From Clostridium sp. 1001271st1 H5 (GTDB taxonomy: Bacteria; Bacillota; Clostridia; Lachnospirales; Lachnospiraceae): a DNA stretch of 64,000 bases. Position numbers and translations under genes: made by a program. The notes beneath the pieces are model-generated. The model made no database searches, was not told the origin of the DNA, and saw only the letters and a list, made by a program, of their open reading frames with translations. Positions 61,499 through 64,000 of this stretch are shown in pieces (position 1 is the first letter of the stretch; every line of letters starts with the position of its first letter). Location of the stretch: assembly GCF_005845215.1 (NCBI RefSeq), contig NZ_SPHO01000021.1, positions 45,918 through 109,917 of the forward strand, in the 5' to 3' direction.

Positions 61499-63109
61499 AT
61501 GAGTTTAGATATAAATAGCATAAGAGAACAAATTGAGCATGGAAATACTTCCCTGGGCATAGAGCTGGGCTCCACCAGGATTAAGGCGGTCCTCATCGGC
61601 GGGGACCACACACCCATTGCCTCCGGCAGCCATGACTGGGAAAACAGGTACGTGGACCATATCTGGACCTATACCCTGGAGGACATCTGGAACGGCATCC
61701 GGGACTGCTACGGTAAGATGGCTGAGGATGTACAGAAAACATACGGCATTACCCTGACCACCATTGGTTCCATTGGTTTTTCAGCCATGATGCACGGCTA
61801 TATGGCATTTGACAAGAACGGAGAGCTTCTGGTGCCCTTCCGCACCTGGAGAAATACCATTACAGGACCTGCCGCTGAAAAGCTGACAGAGGTATTCCGG
61901 TACAATATACCCCAGAGATGGAGCATTGCCCACCTGTACCAGGCCATTCTCAATAAGGAAGAGCATGTGAAGGATATAGATTATCTTATCACGCTGGAGG
62001 GCTATGTGCACTGGAAACTGACCGGCAGACGCGTCCTCGGCATCGGCGACGTGGCAGGCATGTTTCCGGTGGATATCCATGCCAGGGATTTTGACCAGAA
62101 GCGTGTGGAGCAGTTTGATGAACTGGTGGCAGGGGAGAATTTCCCGTGGAAGCTGCGGGATATCCTGCCCAAGGCCCTGGTGGCGGGAGAGGATGCAGGC
62201 GTCCTGACCGAAGAAGGCGCAAAGCTGCTGGATGTGTCCGGAAACCTGAAAGCAGGCATTCCCATGTGTCCGCCTGAGGGCGACGCGGGCACCGGCATGG
62301 CGGCCACCAACAGCGTGGCTGTCCGCACCGGCAATGTGTCCGCGGGTACCAGCGTGTTTGCCATGGTGGTACTGGAGAAGGAGCTGGAGCATGTGTATCC
62401 GGAGATTGACCTGGTGACCACTCCGGCAGGCGACATGGTTGCCATGGTGCACTGCAACAACTGTACATCGGACCTGAATGCATGGGTGAACCTGTTTAAG
62501 GAGTTTACAGAGGCAATGGGCGTGAAGGCGGACATGAACCAGCTTTACGGTACCCTTTACAACAAGGCCCTGGAGGGCGACCCTGACTGCGGCGGTCTGC
62601 TGGCCTACAATTATTTCTCAGGGGAGCACATTACCCACTTTGAGGAAGGCCGTCCCCTGTTTGTGCGCACGCCGGACAGCCGGTTTAGCCTGGCGAATTT
62701 CATGAGGGTGCACCTGTACACCTCCTTAGGCGCCCTTAAGACAGGCATGGATATCCTGCTTAAGCAGGAGCATGTGAAGGTGGACAGCCTTCTGGGCCAT
62801 GGCGGCCTCTTTAAGACAAAGGGCGTGGGCCAGAGAATCCTGGCGGGAGCCATGAACGCGCCGGTTTCTGTCATGGAGACAGCCGGGGAAGGAGGAGCCT
62901 GGGGCATTGCCCTGCTGGCCGCCTATATGAGGTGCAGGGAAGAGGGCGAAACCCTGGACGCTTACCTGGCAGACAAGGTCTTTGCAGGAGACAAGGGAAC
63001 CAGAATGGAGCCTGTGAAGGAGGATGTGGAAGGATTCGAGGCATTCATGAAGCGGTATGCAGAGGGCCTTGCCATTGAGAAGGCTGCTGTGGAGCATATG
63101 AAGGATTAA
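61499..63109 (+). CDS. araB: Ribulokinase-like FGGY-family sugar kinase
   Basis: A 536-residue FGGY kinase. The phosphate loop LGIELGSTRIKAVLIGGD is at ~18-35, the sugar-site region at SIGFSAMMHGYMAFDKNG and PFRTWRN, and the C-terminal signature at LLGHGGLFKTKGVGQRILAG and METAGEGGAWGIALLAAY. It is not the classic E. coli-type AraB in its sugar loop, but sits between araA and araD, so L-ribulose 5-kinase is the natural call. GTGGAGGGG precedes the ATG. The 94-base gap before it shows no operator that I can see. Confidence 0.86.
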   Translation: MSLDINSIREQIEHGNTSLGIELGSTRIKAVLIGGDHTPIASGSHDWENRYVDHIWTYTLEDIWNGIRDCYGKMAEDVQKTYGITLTTIGSIGFSAMMHGYMAFDKNGELLVPFRTWRNTITGPAAEKLTEVFRYNIPQRWSIAHLYQAILNKEEHVKDIDYLITLEGYVHWKLTGRRVLGIGDVAGMFPVDIHARDFDQKRVEQFDELVAGENFPWKLRDILPKALVAGEDAGVLTEEGAKLLDVSGNLKAGIPMCPPEGDAGTGMAATNSVAVRTGNVSAGTSVFAMVVLEKELEHVYPEIDLVTTPAGDMVAMVHCNNCTSDLNAWVNLFKEFTEAMGVKADMNQLYGTLYNKALEGDPDCGGLLAYNYFSGEHITHFEEGRPLFVRTPDSRFSLANFMRVHLYTSLGALKTGMDILLKQEHVKVDSLLGHGGLFKTKGVGQRILAGAMNAPVSVMETAGEGGAWGIALLAAYMRCREEGETLDAYLADKVFAGDKGTRMEPVKEDVEGFEAFMKRYAEGLAIEKAAVEHMKD

Positions 63110-63155
63110 GCTGTGAGCATAGAAGGATTAACAGGAACGGGAGCGGATACAGACT

Positions 63156-63848
63156 ATGTTAGAAGAACTGAAACAAAAGGTATATGAAGCCAATATGGAG
63201 CTGCCCTGCAGGGGCCTCATCACCTACACATGGGGTAATGTCAGCGGCATTGACCGGGAAACGGGATTGTTTGTCATAAAACCCAGCGGCGTGGATTACG
63301 ATGTATTGAAGCCATCTGATATGGTGGTTATGGATCTGGAGGGCAATAAGGTGGAGGGGGAGATGAATCCTTCCTCTGACACAGCCACCCATGTGGAGCT
63401 GTACAATGCATTTAAGGAGATAGGCGGTATTGTCCATACCCATTCCCCTCATGCAACGGCCTGGGCGCAGGCGGGCAGGGCCCTTCCCTGCTATGGCACC
63501 ACCCATGCAGACTATTTTTACGGTGAGATTCCCTGTGCCAGAAACCTGACGGCAGAGGAAATCGAGGATGGCTATGAGAAAAATACGGGAAGGGTCATCA
63601 TAGAGACATTCCAGGGTAAAAATCCGGTTTATATTCCGGCTGTTCTGTGCAAGAACCACGGTCCCTTTACCTGGGGAAAGGATGCGGCTGAGGCTGTCCA
63701 CAATGCGGTTGTGCTGGAGGAGATTGCCAGGATGAATTTCATGACGGAACTTATCAATCCCCAGGCAGGGCCAGCTCCCCAGTGTATGCAGGATAAGCAT
63801 TTCATGCGCAAGCATGGGCCGAATGCTTATTATGGACAGGGAAAGTAA
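63156..63848 (+). CDS. araD: L-ribulose-5-phosphate 4-epimerase
   Basis: A 230-residue class II aldolase-fold enzyme of standard AraD length. Zn2+ ligands are in GGIVHTHSPHATAWA (two His) and CKNHGPFTWG (third His); GLITYTWGNVSGID, KPSGVDYDVLKPSDMVV and NPSSDTATHVELY are the phosphate- and sugar-binding segments. It yields D-xylulose 5-phosphate for the pentose phosphate or phosphoketolase route. It closes the operon visible here. Confidence 0.94.
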   Translation: MLEELKQKVYEANMELPCRGLITYTWGNVSGIDRETGLFVIKPSGVDYDVLKPSDMVVMDLEGNKVEGEMNPSSDTATHVELYNAFKEIGGIVHTHSPHATAWAQAGRALPCYGTTHADYFYGEIPCARNLTAEEIEDGYEKNTGRVIIETFQGKNPVYIPAVLCKNHGPFTWGKDAAEAVHNAVVLEEIARMNFMTELINPQAGPAPQCMQDKHFMRKHGPNAYYGQGK

Positions 63849-63923
63849 ATGATACCGGCTGACGCCTGGCTGTTTAGCAGGCAGATGAATGTGCGAAATA
63901 TAGTAAGAAGGCCCGCAGAGGCA

Positions 63924-63942
63924 GTCCCCGGGTTCCGGGGAT
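63924..63942 (+). terminator. Hairpin after araD, possible terminator
   Basis: GTCCCCGG (63924-63931) pairs with CCGGGGAT (63935-63942) around GTT. The following TTGG is a poor T tract, so function is uncertain. The remainder to 64000 shows no gene. Confidence 0.35.
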
Positions 63943-64000
63943 TTGGTTACTGTTCAGAGGCTAACTTGTAAAGAAAGAACCCATGGTGTAGACTGGAAGC

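Overview
The window looks like chromosome from a gut-type Lachnospiraceae clostridium, probably of the Enterocloster (Clostridium bolteae/clostridioforme) kind. This is inferred from moderate GC, Firmicutes-style ribosome-binding sites and sigma-A promoters, the infC-rpmI-rplT order with an ATT start for infC, DUF1540 and yqeC genes, and Thr/Ala/Glu-rich lipoprotein linkers. No database search was possible, so the genus is a guess. Almost every gene is on the + strand; the exceptions are one tRNA and one small ORF.

Layout. (1) 1-18.5 kb is a molybdenum-hydroxylase support island. It opens with a chimeric flavoprotein cut by the left edge, an OFA-type MFS transporter, a frameshifted acyl-CoA synthetase, a CoA-transferase and a hotdog thioesterase. 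Cofactor genes follow: a MobA/MocA-like nucleotidyltransferase, a MoeA-like protein, moaC, moaA, a MOSC-MogA fusion, modABC, a nucleotidyltransferase fused to a ModE-type winged helix, xdhC, yqeC and a third nucleotidyltransferase. A tiny one-gene unit (27-residue membrane peptide with its own promoter and terminator) sits before yqeC. (2) 18.5-25.4 kb holds a MATE exporter, a secreted glycoside-hydrolase-like protein, a DUF1540 protein, infC-rpmI-rplT with an attenuator leader, an EmrE-type transporter and a NUDIX hydrolase. (3) 25.4-31.7 kb has two small ORFs, a compositionally odd intergenic stretch able to form structured RNA, and a four-gene ABC export system with a zinc-ribbon membrane protein. 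(4) 32.0-39.8 kb is a catabolic cluster of unknown substrate: proline-racemase-family enzyme, RidA, FCD-GntR regulator, M24 hydrolase, opine-type dehydrogenase, NCS1 permease, flavoprotein and enolase-superfamily enzyme. Candidate TGGTnnnACCA-type operators lie in front of both transcription units. (5) 39.8-40.3 kb carries two divergent tRNA-Leu genes, each with promoter and terminator.

(6) 40.4-45.6 kb encodes an Hpt protein, a 1258-residue REC/HD-GYP/PAS/GGDEF/GAF protein and an alpha/beta hydrolase. (7) 45.9-63.9 kb is an L-arabinose region: an AraC-type response regulator and sensor kinase, a YtfQRT-YjfF-type ABC importer, a ChvE/GguAB-type ABC importer, an AraR-type repressor, a small membrane protein, and araA, a ribulokinase and araD. 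A perfect AraR-like palindrome and a second weaker one flank a strong promoter ahead of the second importer.

The best candidates for undescribed biology are the opine/cyclic-amino-acid-like cluster with its operators, the CoA-thioester plus molybdenum-hydroxylase arrangement, the ModE-fused nucleotidyltransferase with a degraded active site, and the bifunctional-looking c-di-GMP protein paired with a lone Hpt.
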